Under the pieces are notes generated by a model. The model worked only from the letters and a program-made list of their open reading frames with translations, made no database searches and was not told where the DNA came from. Positions 1 to 36,600 of a stretch of DNA of 64,000 nt are shown in pieces. Each line of letters begins with the position of its first letter. Position 1 is the stretch's first letter. The DNA lies in contig CAADRB010000054.1 in assembly GCA_900708905.1 (NCBI GenBank), positions 854,065 through 918,064 on the forward strand, read 5' to 3'. Made by a program: the position numbers and the translations under genes. Source of the DNA: Hymenolepis diminuta (lineage: Eukaryota; Platyhelminthes; Cestoda; Cyclophyllidea; Hymenolepididae).

Positions 1-1344
1 GAATTTCGTCTTTTACTGGACAATTTTGTTATTTCATGCCTAGATTTTATTCTGTAATAAAAATTGTAAAGAGAACTATTAATAAATAATAATTCATCCC
101 CCTATTATCGTCGCATATTGCAAATAACTGTACCGGCTAATTGGAGAATCAAATTAAGACCAGAAACAGGAATGTAGACATTGAGTGATAATAACAGAGG
201 AAAATTATTCTAATGATAGGTAGGCGTTAGTTTTCAACTCACTCACCGAAGGGCGTGGTAAAAGGCCTCTTTTCATGATTTTGAAGCTGACCTATTTTTA
301 GATTGCCCATAAAATTACAAATTTAAACCTTACCTACCCAGGAGTAAGCGTGGAAAAACGGCATTAGATACCAAAGTATTTTTTTCTCTTTCGAAACCTA
401 AGTGGCGTGCTGCGGTGACAGCTACTAGCTATAAATTCAATTAGAATAGACCATTTTAATCTACTCTAGATGCTTCGGAAAAATAGGTAAGGGAATGAGT
501 GAAAGCTTAGGCCAGTTCTAATTGATCAATATCAAGGAAAAACAGGAGACCATCTCATAAATTTCATCTCCAATAACTATCGCTTTAAGACTATTTACTT
601 ATAAATTCTCATAAGGATATGAGTTGAACAAGATATATAAAACGGTTAAAATGTGGTGCATTGAGACATAAACTTTCGATAGCTTCTACTTTCCCTTCTT
701 TTGATGGCCAACTTCAAGTTCGGATAAATTTAAAGTATTTAATAATACTAATATTTCACGAATTTATTATGATACATTTTTATTCTTTTCTTGTCAGACA
801 TAACACAATACGAAATACGAAAAGAAAGGGAGCAGAACGAAGATTGTATAATTAGATTACCATTGGGTTTGCACAAATGTAAATGAGCTAAAATATAGCT
901 TTTCGCCTACTTATATATTTTCCGGGTCAACTGAAACTGTAATTAGTGAATAATAATAATAATAAGCAGGATTGGTGCGCTGGAACCTGTCTTGAAGAGA
1001 GGGTTCAAGGTCGCACATACAAATCATCAATAAGGGTACATATTTACTTCATCAAGTACTTTAAAAGTAGGTGAAAGCACGCACTTGAAGGTATAAACTA
1101 ACAACAGAGATTTTTGACGAAGAGAGGGGAGAAATAAATACCTGGCCAAAGCATGAGATAAGGTAAATTAATGCAGTTTATAAGCAGTTGCTACGTAGGC
1201 AGTCATGATGACGGGGGAAGCCCATTAATAATGTGGGAAACCCTATGTGGGTTGAAATAAGTTCACAAAAATTACTATTGCGTGCAATTATACGCAAAAG
1301 AGAGAGAATCATAACTTGTTAAGATCATGAAGAAAATTAGCTAC

Positions 1345-1600
1345 TATAGAGCACTGGTCAATGTGTAAATCGATCAATTCATGTGTCACGAAATCAACCG
1401 GTACTCATCGAACATCTATTGATGCCGGTGGCTAACCACATTGGTTAGTTCTCGCCCTCAAAAGAAATGGTAGAATGTAAATTTCTCATATGAGCAAATT
1501 CAAAATACCTTCCTTCTACCTCAATCAAGAACTATTAGCACTCCCGTTAATAAGTTTAGAAACTTTGCGTGAAATCCGTTCATGGAAGAAAGCGATAATT
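1345..1600 (+). mobile_element. tRNA-derived SINE, degenerate copy A
   Basis: A tRNA-like head (GCACTGGTCAATGTGT, then GTCACGAAATCAACC in the B-box position) is followed by the family body: CATTGGTTAGT, AATGGTAGAATGTAAATTTC, then ATACCTTCCTTCTACC. The same ordered blocks recur in at least nine other places in the window on both strands. Confidence 0.6.
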
Positions 1601-3507
1601 ACCATCAACAGAAATTATATACGCGAGAGCGGAAGAACCTTCCTGGTTCTCCCAGGAAGAAAGATTTCTAGTTGTTATAGGAGGAGCCCACCAACATTGC
1701 ACACGCTGGTGTCAATCAAATCTGCTGCTGTCAAAGTGAAATAGTCAACTTGACACGTAAACCTGCGACCAATTTCAGAGAGGCGGATATGGAGACCAAA
1801 ACGGAACGATGTGGGATAATAGTATATAATTCAGACTATTTCTATATAAAATCTCAACGGCCTTTAGACACTAAATCTGATCCAGTTTTAATAAATTGGA
1901 GAAATGTGGAGAAGACAAGCATGGTCTCGGAGTAAGAAGGATTCACAAAGTTATGACACTTACATGTGCTGTTACGAAAGCAGCTCGTTTGGTTATTTGA
2001 CAGCAAGTAATGCTAATAAAAACTAGAGAATGGATACTGGGTGTGAGATTAATAGAAATCAGATCACTGCTAAGATCCTACCTGTACCTTTGAAACTTGA
2101 AGGTATTTCGTGGAGACGAAAAACTTTGCTCAATATGAAATTCGACATTAAAGAAAGATACCGAAACCTAGTCTACATCAATTAGGAAAAAGTTCAAATA
2201 AATGCAAAGATGCTTTAGATATGCCATTTCAAATGACATCGACTGACATCTACACCGCATATTCGATCTGTGACTTGTGATAACCGAAACCTCAGAGCTA
2301 GAACACATGAGCGACTGCCTCGGCGATAAGACAGTCCCTGTTAACAAGTTTAGCCTATGTGTCTAGACAATTGTAATTCGGGGAAATAAACCAAGATGAT
2401 TTCTCTGGAACTATGAGCATTTCCAAAGAATGTATATGATGTAGTGGTAAAATTCATTCCTGAATATCTGGAGAATGGCTTAACTATCCGAACTGATCAA
2501 AAACAGTTAAGGGAGTGGCAGAATTTGAGTTTCTCATCAAATTCAGGGATGCTAGGGCTCTGCTCAAGATGGGCGTTGAAAAGCACTTCACTTCTTTAAT
2601 GATAACTGATTAAATGTCTAAAATGGCTATCTGTCTAGTAAAATGTTAAAAGACGCTTGATTTCGACTCAGATCAATCACCTAACGTTATCGGAATGAAT
2701 ACAATTAACTCTAATTGGCAACTCACCAAATTTCCATAAATGACTGAAACTCAAAAATACAAGACAGTAAACTTGAATACCAAAAAAGTAAACTGAGACA
2801 ATCACGAGATGTCTACAAAATTACATGTTGGTTTGCAGTGGATTTACCCTAACTTGTTGATAATCTCCTTGTCAAGGTGAAAATATTATTATGAACAATT
2901 ATTAAATATTTTCCCTTGAAGAAATAAATGTTCGCTTTTATATTTTCTTCCCATTATTATTGAAAATAACCCTTGTCCCTTAAATCGTTTACATGAATTA
3001 TGTTATATTGTACATAGTTCGATTTGAACTTCAAAAGTTTTTCGCTATAAAAACTATTAATTATGTTTTCTTTCGCTCTGACTGGAATATTGGCTTTTAG
3101 ATCATGAAACTCTCCTCCCTTTCTCCCCTTTCGTCCGCACTAAAGGGGAAACAACTTGAGCAGAAACGAGGAGCAACCAGGCGGAATAATCTTTACCTCT
3201 TGCTTCTCTCGTTCCTTTGTTTGCCGGTAAAGCGTAAGAATGTCTATAAATAGTCGCATATCCTTTTCCGACTACAGCTTTAATTAAAAATAAAAGTGTT
3301 TGTCGGTAAATGTTTATGGAATTTTTAGGAAAAAATTTTACCATCGGGGAGAGTATTTGCAATTAATGAGTAATGGTTTGTTAGTCTAAAATTACTAAAT
3401 AAAGCAAGTTTGAATCCAAAATATGCTAGACGAGAGGAAGTTACTGGACAGAAGACGTGAATAAAAATGTATAAGGATCAGTCATCTAGAGATGAAATAT
3501 GTTTAAA

Positions 3508-3660
3508 ACCGGGCGTAGTGGCGTGTGCCTATAATTAAACGAATTGGAGGCCGAATGGTGGAAATTGTTTTCGCTGGACTATGTACAGAATATGACCTTC
3601 ATCTGTTCTGAGAACGGCCTGACCAGCTTGCACGATTAGATCTAAACATGGAGACTTTTA
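3508..3660 (+). pseudogene. 7SL (SRP RNA) 5'-domain-like fragment
   Basis: From 3508 the sequence ACCGGGCGTAGTGGCGTGTG is followed by CCTATAAT and GGAGGCCGA. This is the order and spacing of the 5' (Alu) domain of animal 7SL RNA, where GCCGGGCGCGGTGGCGCGTG is followed by CCTGTAGTCCCAGCTACTCGGGAGGC. Further on, a CCTGACCAGCTTGCACG segment and AAACATGGAGAC (compare AATATGGTGACC) follow in 7SL-like order. The S-domain core is not recognisable, so this is more likely a truncated retrocopy than an active SRP RNA gene. It lies in the MARK intron or flank. The match is by eye from the known human 7SL sequence. Confidence 0.55.
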
Positions 3661-5073
3661 AACCTCAGATGAATGGCACGAATCAGCGCATATGCAATGA
3701 ATCCAGCATACAAAGTGATTGACAGAAAAATATGCTCATGAATTATCTTGTCAAAAGTGATTAACACAGGTGTTTTTTGATAAAAATCCTAAACGGTTTA
3801 AAACTGCGAGAGAATGTTTACGTAAAATTAAGATTTCAAATAAAATCTCGTGGTATATGCGCGCCTAATGTTCTAGATTAATAAAAATAACAATTAAAAT
3901 ATTTTATTTTAAAACAGGGAAGTACGTCTTAGTTACCAGATACAATAATACTGTGAAATTCTAAAACGGGTGACTTCGGTGTAGAGGATTGGAGAGCAAG
4001 TTAAAAAGACATTATTTTTACCATTGCAAAACTGAAAGTCCAACTAATTGTCATAGAGGTCATATTTAATTTTTTTATCTGTTATGTAGTCAAACACTAG
4101 TGTTATAGAACTTTGACAATTAGAAAAGGAAACGACAGTGGTTTAACAATCTGGAAGGTTCTTTGCGGCGATCAAGTCGGAATGCAAAAAAATAGTCCGA
4201 TTGTCTTAATATCAAGACAAAATTCGAGAGAGGAAACGAGATCACGCAAGAAAATTAAAATCTGGAAGTAAAGTGAAACGAAAATAACTCAATATACAAT
4301 AATAGTCTTTTCTACTCGCACCCGCAACAAATTCCTATCAATTGGAAGAAACGCACACACTTTTAACTATTAACGAGTGACAATCGTACCTACTTAATGA
4401 GATTAATTCACTTTGAAGTGTCAAAACATACTCTCAACTTTAGGCATAGATTTCGCGCACTATCAGATTATGCTGCTGACGTGAGACTTAAATTAAGACG
4501 CAAGAGGCACTATTAAAAGAGATCCGTTTACTATAAATAACAATCGTAAAAGGGGCTATTATGAAGACCATTTTAGGAGATTGGTAAACGAAAAGGTTAA
4601 GGAAAAAGAAGCACAAAACAAGTAACAGAAATATTACTACGACGAATCATTCCGATAGGTAGAGCTAAACCGCTGTTACTCAAACTTTCAGTTTCATGGC
4701 GAAAAATCCTCCCCTTGTCTTGTTTTCTTTATTAGTACCTGCACTACTAGTATGCACTATTGTGGTTTGATTGTAATAGTTTCGCAGATAATAACCAAGT
4801 CCAGATACGAGATAATTAGCAAGAGAAACAGAATATATATTAGAGTCCTTCTGATTAGGAAACTCTAAGCTTCCCCCTTGATGATGAATACTAATAAAAA
4901 ATATATTCAATTAGTATTGAACGGTGGATAATTATCGATCTAATAACCACGTAAACGTACTAAATCTTGAAAGTGAATGACGAGTTCATGCAATTTTCAA
5001 AAAAGACAAAACAGTCGTACTATTGCAGACTCATTGACAAGCATGGAATATTGCTTAGACGGATAAAATATTA

Positions 5074-22320
<17,247 letters not shown>

Positions 22321-23300
22321 TACAGCGTTTTACTAGATAAAGGACAAGGGAATAAAGAACTAAAGAATGGTCCAAAATATTGTTTCCTTGATAGAGATCA
22401 CAAATATACCCTCCTTCGGGGGTGAAAACTAGTAGTCCTTTATATACGCCCTAGACTACTTAAGAAAAGAATAATGCATTAAAAAACATGCTTTTGATCG
22501 AATTACTTGTATATCAAAATAACCGACTAAAAGTTACATAATAATGGTATAACAGAAGTGCAATGTTTGCGATAAGAAACAAAACAAAACCCAAAGTTAA
22601 GGTCATGGATATCAGCAAATACTGAAAAATTGTGCATAAATATGTGAAAATAAACTATTAAAACACTAAAAAAGTAAGAAAATTCACTTTAAGGTTGAAA
22701 TAAGATAATAAGAATATATAACAACAATAAAAATATGAGAAAATCCTCATTAATACACAAGTTAGATTGGCAAACAAAAAGGAAATCCAACCAATCAGAC
22801 ATATATACGTTAAAAAATATAATTCAAAATTTAGATTATTAAATAACTTACAAATATTTGATAAAATACAACAAAAATAATGAAGCAAGGAGAGAACGAC
22901 TATTAATGAGTAAAGGCGCTAAAACAGAGAGCCGACATAACAGTTAAGTTAAACGCATAAATACAATTTTTTATCACAATTTAAAAAATGAGTAATTCAT
23001 TTTTACAAAATAAAAATAAAATTAACACAAAATATTCATATCAGTTTGAGACGAAATTGAATTGATGCAGTTCGGTCAGTTTCACCTGCAGCAGTAAGAG
23101 CCCAGCTGATTCTGTTATTTTTCTTTCAGGTAATTTTAATATCCCCACATTGTCTTGGTGATTTAAAAAATTAAATTAATTAATTAAAAATTAAAGATTT
23201 ATATTGAATAGGTTCATTTATTAATCTTATTTCATTTGAACATTTTCATATTTCTTAATGCATCAGCAAGTTTCTATAAATCATATTTTTTGCATTTCAG
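22321..23300. promoter_or_regulatory. Divergent intergenic region between MARK (minus) and IARS2 (plus)
   Basis: About 980 bp of strongly AT-rich sequence between two start codons pointing away from each other. Both promoters, and any untranslated leader exons, should lie here. Acceptor-like pyrimidine tracts occur at 23119-23130 (TTTTTCTTTCAG) and directly before the IARS2 ATG (TGCATTTCAG, 23291-23300). No TATA box or initiator could be assigned. The small open frames are low-complexity and not gene-like. Confidence 0.6.
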
Positions 23301-30695
<7,395 letters not shown>

Positions 30696-33674
30696 ATGTG
30701 GCACTTCTTTTTAAGACTGAATGTGTTTGTGATTATATGTGTAGATCAAATTTTTTACTAGATCTAAAGCTGTTTTTGAAACGAGGTTTTTGATATATGT
30801 TAATTTCACTTCCGCATGATTACTTTTGGACTTATTCGGTTGTTTTGTACAAATTTAAGGTTCGAGTAATTACTTATAAATGCAGCAGTAAATGCAAGAT
30901 ACCGACGGCTGTGGTTTTATTTTAAACTTTTTCATTACTTTATTTCATTCATATACTTCAGCTGAGAGAGTATAATTGACGGTTCTATAACACAGTGAAA
31001 GCTGTATGTACTGTACTCGATCTTAGTCTGTGTGAATTAAAAACTATCACAACATTTAGCTATGTAAAGGATTACGAGTTTGCGACTTAATTTGTACACA
31101 AACCACAACTCAAAATGGATTAAGATGGGAGTTAACTGCTTTATAAGTCATTTGGGGACTAATGGGAAGTAAAAGTGACGAAACGGGGATTGTGAAGAAA
31201 ACCGAAGGTATTACGCAGGTTTCACATTAATCAGATGTTGGTTACATAAAGGGATCAAGACTTACGCCTGCGTATGGACATACGAATAATATATCTGCTA
31301 ATGGAATAGAAGATTATGGGTCACCATGACAATTTAACAGGTCGGTCTTTGCTTAGTTAACCGAAATTGTGTATTGTCAGCAGAGTAAAGCTGATTAAAA
31401 ATATGACAAAATGGATAGGTAACTTAAGGCCAAAAAAAATTAATTTAATGCAAAACAAACTAGGAAATTGATTTCATCTTATCATTAAGCAATAGAGATA
31501 TCAGTTGAAACCAAATTGAGATGGGATAATAATTACAATTTCCAAGCCCATTTGGGAAAGTGGTGTCCAGCGCCAATTTTAGGTAGAGAGCGACATGAGG
31601 GAGATTCGAATTCTACCACCGTCTGTATTAGCCAGACTCAACCAGTGTGGTTGGCCATTTCATTCACTGAGTGTGCACCTATGGGAGGTGAGCCCGTGAC
31701 CTTTGACATGTCAGACGTGCATAATATCCACTGCCCCACCGACCCATTGACAGAACATGTGAGAAGTAATCCTTCAGGTATACCAGATGAAAGTTAAAAC
31801 CCTGCGAATCGGAATGACAAGGTGTCGACATCCCACTCAGGTGATCCAAGTGGGTGTATATAAGCCCTCACCGGCGTCAATCACCACAAGAAGACATCGG
31901 CGATTGGACATGACTAACGTCTCAAAAGGAAACGATCATGTCTGCTTACTATTCTGTTAATGTACTGAGGTGGCATTCCGATTACCTCCGAGGTGTTACA
32001 GTGACTACTTATTTCCCCTATGTAATCCCGATCCACGTCACGTCAGTATCACATGACATTCCGAGTCTATTCGATTAAATGTAAATGACTGAACATCAAA
32101 GTTTAAGAAAAATAGGTATGTCGTTGCATATGCTAACTCTTATACTGCCCAAGATAGAATTAATATAAATATATCTGTGAAACTTCATGCTAATATCTAA
32201 TTAAAAGGGGAGGTGTTAAATTACCAAAATATCATAGACAAATTGGATATGACCGAGCGACGTCGAAGTTAAAGATAAATAATAACTTAGTTCAGGACAC
32301 CGATTATTTTTATTTATTCTATTTGCATTATAGTATTCACCAGTTAGGAAGCAATGTACGAAGAATAGGATCAGTTAATGTTTATTTTCGTCTAACTACA
32401 TGGGGCTAGAGATTTTTTTTACTAGACAGTCCGTTCAACAAAAAGCGACTGGGAAAGCTCAATTTTAACTAATAAAAGTGCTGAGGAACATCTTAATTCA
32501 GTTTAGTCACAGTAATGACGCCTTTGTTAATTTGAATTGCAATCGACAAAAGTTTAGGAGATACACTCGACTAAATAAATTGTAAGATTACTATCTCTTC
32601 TTTTCGGAAAAGTTATTTTCAAATCGCATTTACTTTAAAAACACATTTAGTACCCTATTACTAACGCTTCCAACTATTTTAACTCTTGTGCCCATCTCAA
32701 TTCTTCATATTCTCGAACTACCGCGCTCATAGGACCTATCGAGAATTTATTATTAGTCCAGGTGAATCATCTAAAATGCCACTGTTTTATTCATAGGTGC
32801 GCTTATTGTTAACCTCCGCGTACGGTTCCCAACCCATTTTTCTGTTTCAACCTTCGTTTTCAACCTCCCTTTTACTCTCGAGTTTCACCACGGTTACTCA
32901 ATACATTTTGGTCCTCTTACAAAACCTTGGGATTCCTATTTGGAAAAGCCTGTTGTTAGTCATTGGCCAAACTTCAATTCCTATGAACTAGTGACTTTTT
33001 CTTATTGCTTCTACAAATTGGTTATTCTCCCTTAATCCCTGCTCTAAATCGGTGATTTTCTTACCGCTATAATGTACGTGATATATCATGGAGCTAGTCA
33101 AATTTCACACTGTTTGATCCTGTATTTTAAATTAAATTGACTCTCAAACAGTGCATTACAGAGGTGAAAATTGTGTTAGATGTATTTGAAGCTGTCTGCA
33201 TTTGATGATGAAATTACATCAATGATGAATCAGGATTACTTATCAAATTATTATCAATGCCGTATGAGGTGAGGAAGATAGATACCAAAACAGTTCAGTC
33301 CTTTTCTAAATTTTCATCTAAATCTCTTCATTGACAGAAAAATAGTTGAAGAAGTTGTTAACGGAAAGATTTCATAAAAACTGTGAAGAAATATGCATTC
33401 CATGTAATAGAAATCGCGCAACATGCCATAAAAAAGAAAGTTCGTGATGGCAGAATTTTGAATATATAAAATAAATATTCAAATATAGCATGTTTATCAG
33501 TGAAAACATGAAAATATCTCAAAATTCATAAAAATTTAATTGGAAGACGAGTGCTGACGGTATTAAATAACATTTAAATAAATGAGAATTAGGATGATTC
33601 CAAAAGACCACTTTTAAAATAATTTTAGATGAAATAGACTTAGGAAGTGAAATCTAAAATTATTATTCGCATTA
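30696..33674. other. Intergenic region between IARS2 and DEDD-like gene
   Basis: About 3 kb holding the IARS2 3' UTR and the DEDD-like 5' region. A SINE copy is at about 31550-31760. Around 31855 a TATATAAG sequence is followed by a more GC-balanced stretch to about 32060, which could be part of another repeat. No further gene was recognised. Confidence 0.6.
31550..31760 (-). mobile_element. tRNA-derived SINE, copy E (clear tRNA-like head)
   Basis: On the minus strand: GGTCGGTGGGGCAGTGGATA, TTATGCACGTCTGACATGTC and AAAGGTCACGGGCTCACC form a tRNA-like head with A-box and T-arm positions. ATGGCCAACCACACTGGTTG, GGTGGTAGAATTCGAATC and AATTGGCGCTGGACACC form the body. Confidence 0.7.
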
Positions 33675-36600
33675 ATGAAACTTATTTACTCAACATATTC
33701 TAGTGAAGCCACTTATTACCGCCAATTACTAAAAGTTCTGGCAATGGACGGGGAGGGCCGTTATACTCGCTCTTGGAAGTGCCAAGTTTCCGTTGGGGAA
33801 CTTTACAGATGGATTTTGGCTAAATTGTCAGACAAAGATATCAAAAGAGCACTTCATAAGTATCGGGATCTTATGCCCCGTCAATCTGATTGGAACCGTA
33901 AACTAACTCAAGCTACTAACGTCCCTGAGTTGGGATTCCGTTATCTATATCGCTGTGGGCAAATTGATGAAACCAATCACCGTACTATGCAAAAAATGCT
34001 CAAATATATAGATCGTCAAGATGTTCTACCCTACTTTGATACAATCTTGTATAATACAAATAATGCCAACTGCTCTATCGAAGAATTGCAACAGCGTATG
34101 TTTTGTCAATTTATTAATCAATGTTGGCTCTATTAGTGCTTCTTGATCGTGTTGACGTTTTTTTACGAGCAACTTCTGCGCTTACGGAAGACGAAGTTCA
34201 TCCTGAACCGCCGTATGAAATCCAGTGTCAGTCCCTTGAAGACCGCAGATTTACCAGGTAATACTGTTTTAGTTTCGTAGGATTATATGTTCTGGGGAAT
34301 TTTGTTGTTATTTAACATACTAATCATATCAGTGCACTTATTCTTATTGCATCATTTTGCGTAATTGTGTCTTATTTTAGTAGATCTCCTTTATGCCTTT
34401 TCCTTACATACACATCTGCTATGCCCTCCTTGTTACAGTGTGTCTATGCTATAGTTTTTAACTAATATGAATTCCCAAGTTTTGGACAAATTTTGGACCC
34501 AGTTTGCATTCTATTACCTTTCGAAAATTTCAACTAATTGACCGAAACTGACCGCTGCATATAGTTTGATTAGTTTTAATTAATTTAATGAAACACCTTG
34601 TTATTGACATGTGTTTTTTACTTTCACTTCGTTGATCTGAATTCTGTTCACGCGATGAAAATGATTCCATTTTCTGTAAATGGTTACGTCAATTTACTTC
34701 AACGTAGTAATTAATTTGTGGTTGTTTTTACCTTTTTTTCAATGTTTACCCATATGGTATATATTTATTTATTAACATCAGGGGTAAGATTATGATGTAT
34801 AACCGTCAATTGTTTTTAGTAATAGAAGAGGTAGGGTTCTGAAATTTGAAGACATTGTTTCTTTAAAGCTGAGATTTATTCTCCTTAATTCGATTAGCGA
34901 TGTTCCGATTTGGTATTTATTTCAATAAAGTGGTATCAGTTAAGATTTCTAGTATGCTGGCCTCATTTTGTACTGACCCACCATAATGAAAGGTAAAAGT
35001 CATGTCAAAATTCATTTAGTCCTAATGCCTATCTGCTGATTCTCGTTCATTTATTCTAAGTGCCTTTTCTTTGTGAGCTGATTAACTGCGTTTTCTCTAA
35101 TTCCTTTGTTCATTGAGCTAATGCCTAATTGGCAGTCAGATGACTTGCTGGTGCTCTATATGAAGACTTTGTTAGACTGAATATTCGTCTGGTTATTCTC
35201 TAATATTTTTCTTATTTTGACTTAAAAGAGGAATTATTTTAATAGTTCGTCACTTTCCTATTGTGCAAATTCGAATACTATTTTTTAGGTTTGGTTTTAA
35301 TCTATCTCTCTATTCGACACAATTTTTCCCAGTTTTTTATACTTAAAGTGGCTATTCTAATAATCGTCTTTAAAACCGTCAAATTCGGTCAAATTAAGAT
35401 GGAAATCATTCGGTTTCTTAGAATTTCATTTTAAATTATTTGAAAAGTTGTTATTAATTGCAATTTCTTGGGATTTCTTTCCATCCTAAACTTCCCCCCC
35501 CCCCTTCTCCACATTTAAAGTCGATTTAAAACTATTTCAAAGTTCAACTGGTTGTACATTTCATCAGTCTTCGAAAGTTAAAAGTTCAAATTTGGCCATA
35601 CACTTTCTTAATAACTCACACTTTCGCTGTACACCCTGCAAACCAGCTTTAATATATTACCAAACTTTGAATCAATTTAGGTTTTCTTATTCATTATCCC
35701 AGAGCACAATTTGCTTGAAACCCTTTTGCATAGGGGGAATTGTCAGTGAAAATCTGCTAGCGTTACTCCTGTTGCTAATATTATTTGTCATATGAGGGCT
35801 AAAAGGTTTTACAACCCTACATCATGAGGTAACATCCCAACACATGGGAAATGGTATTTATCAAGGATTATTTTCATTTTATGATGGAGTACATGGAGCA
35901 GCAGAAGTGAGTCAAGAAATCAGGGAGAACCATACTTCATCTGAGCTTCAGAATTATCAGATCAACTGCTCTTTCAAGTTTAATTTCTTCAGACTTGTCC
36001 TTTTTTTTCATCTTGTTCTGCGTAGGGCAAGTCTGGATGACAAGTTGTCATTTAATTTTGACGCCATCCTCCATCCATTCCTTACGATTTATGTTCTTTT
36101 GGTCTAATGTTAACTAATGCGGAGTGGTGAATAAGTCGTGCATCCTTTCGTTTTGCATTTCGCAAGTGTCCCTGACAAAATGTCACACTGATTAGCCAAC
36201 AGCAGTCCTCTGCACATCTCTAGTCGTTAAACAGCTGATGAGGGAAGCAAATGCAAGGTGATTTCTGCAGATCTTTGTTATTCATAAATCACCAAATATC
36301 CTTCATCGATGGTGAAATGGTATTCCATTCAGGAGAAGTTGATTGCTTTTTCGTTGTAATTTTGAGACATTTTCTTGTTTTTAGCAAACATTATCGAGCC
36401 AAACAGGAGAACGCAGTTACACGATTTCCTTTAGGAATTGGTTTTATTATTTGACAAGTTGGATCTCACTTGGTCCGTTTTTATATTAATATTCCTCACG
36501 GTAATGTGAAACTCTTTACAAGCTTTAACCACCAGAAATGGTAAAAATAGTCCATTAACTGATCAAACGGTGGGTCGAAAGCCCTACTTTATTCGAATTC

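Noticed and set aside
22658..22888. 76-codon hydrophobic minus-strand frame in the divergent promoter
   Set aside because: Low-complexity Phe/Leu/Tyr composition follows from AT-rich DNA; no gene features.
34096..34136. Continuation of the first DEDD-like frame to a stop at 34136
   Set aside because: The 41-bp segment has a GTATGT donor and TATTAG acceptor, and removing it keeps frame into exon 2, so it is an intron.
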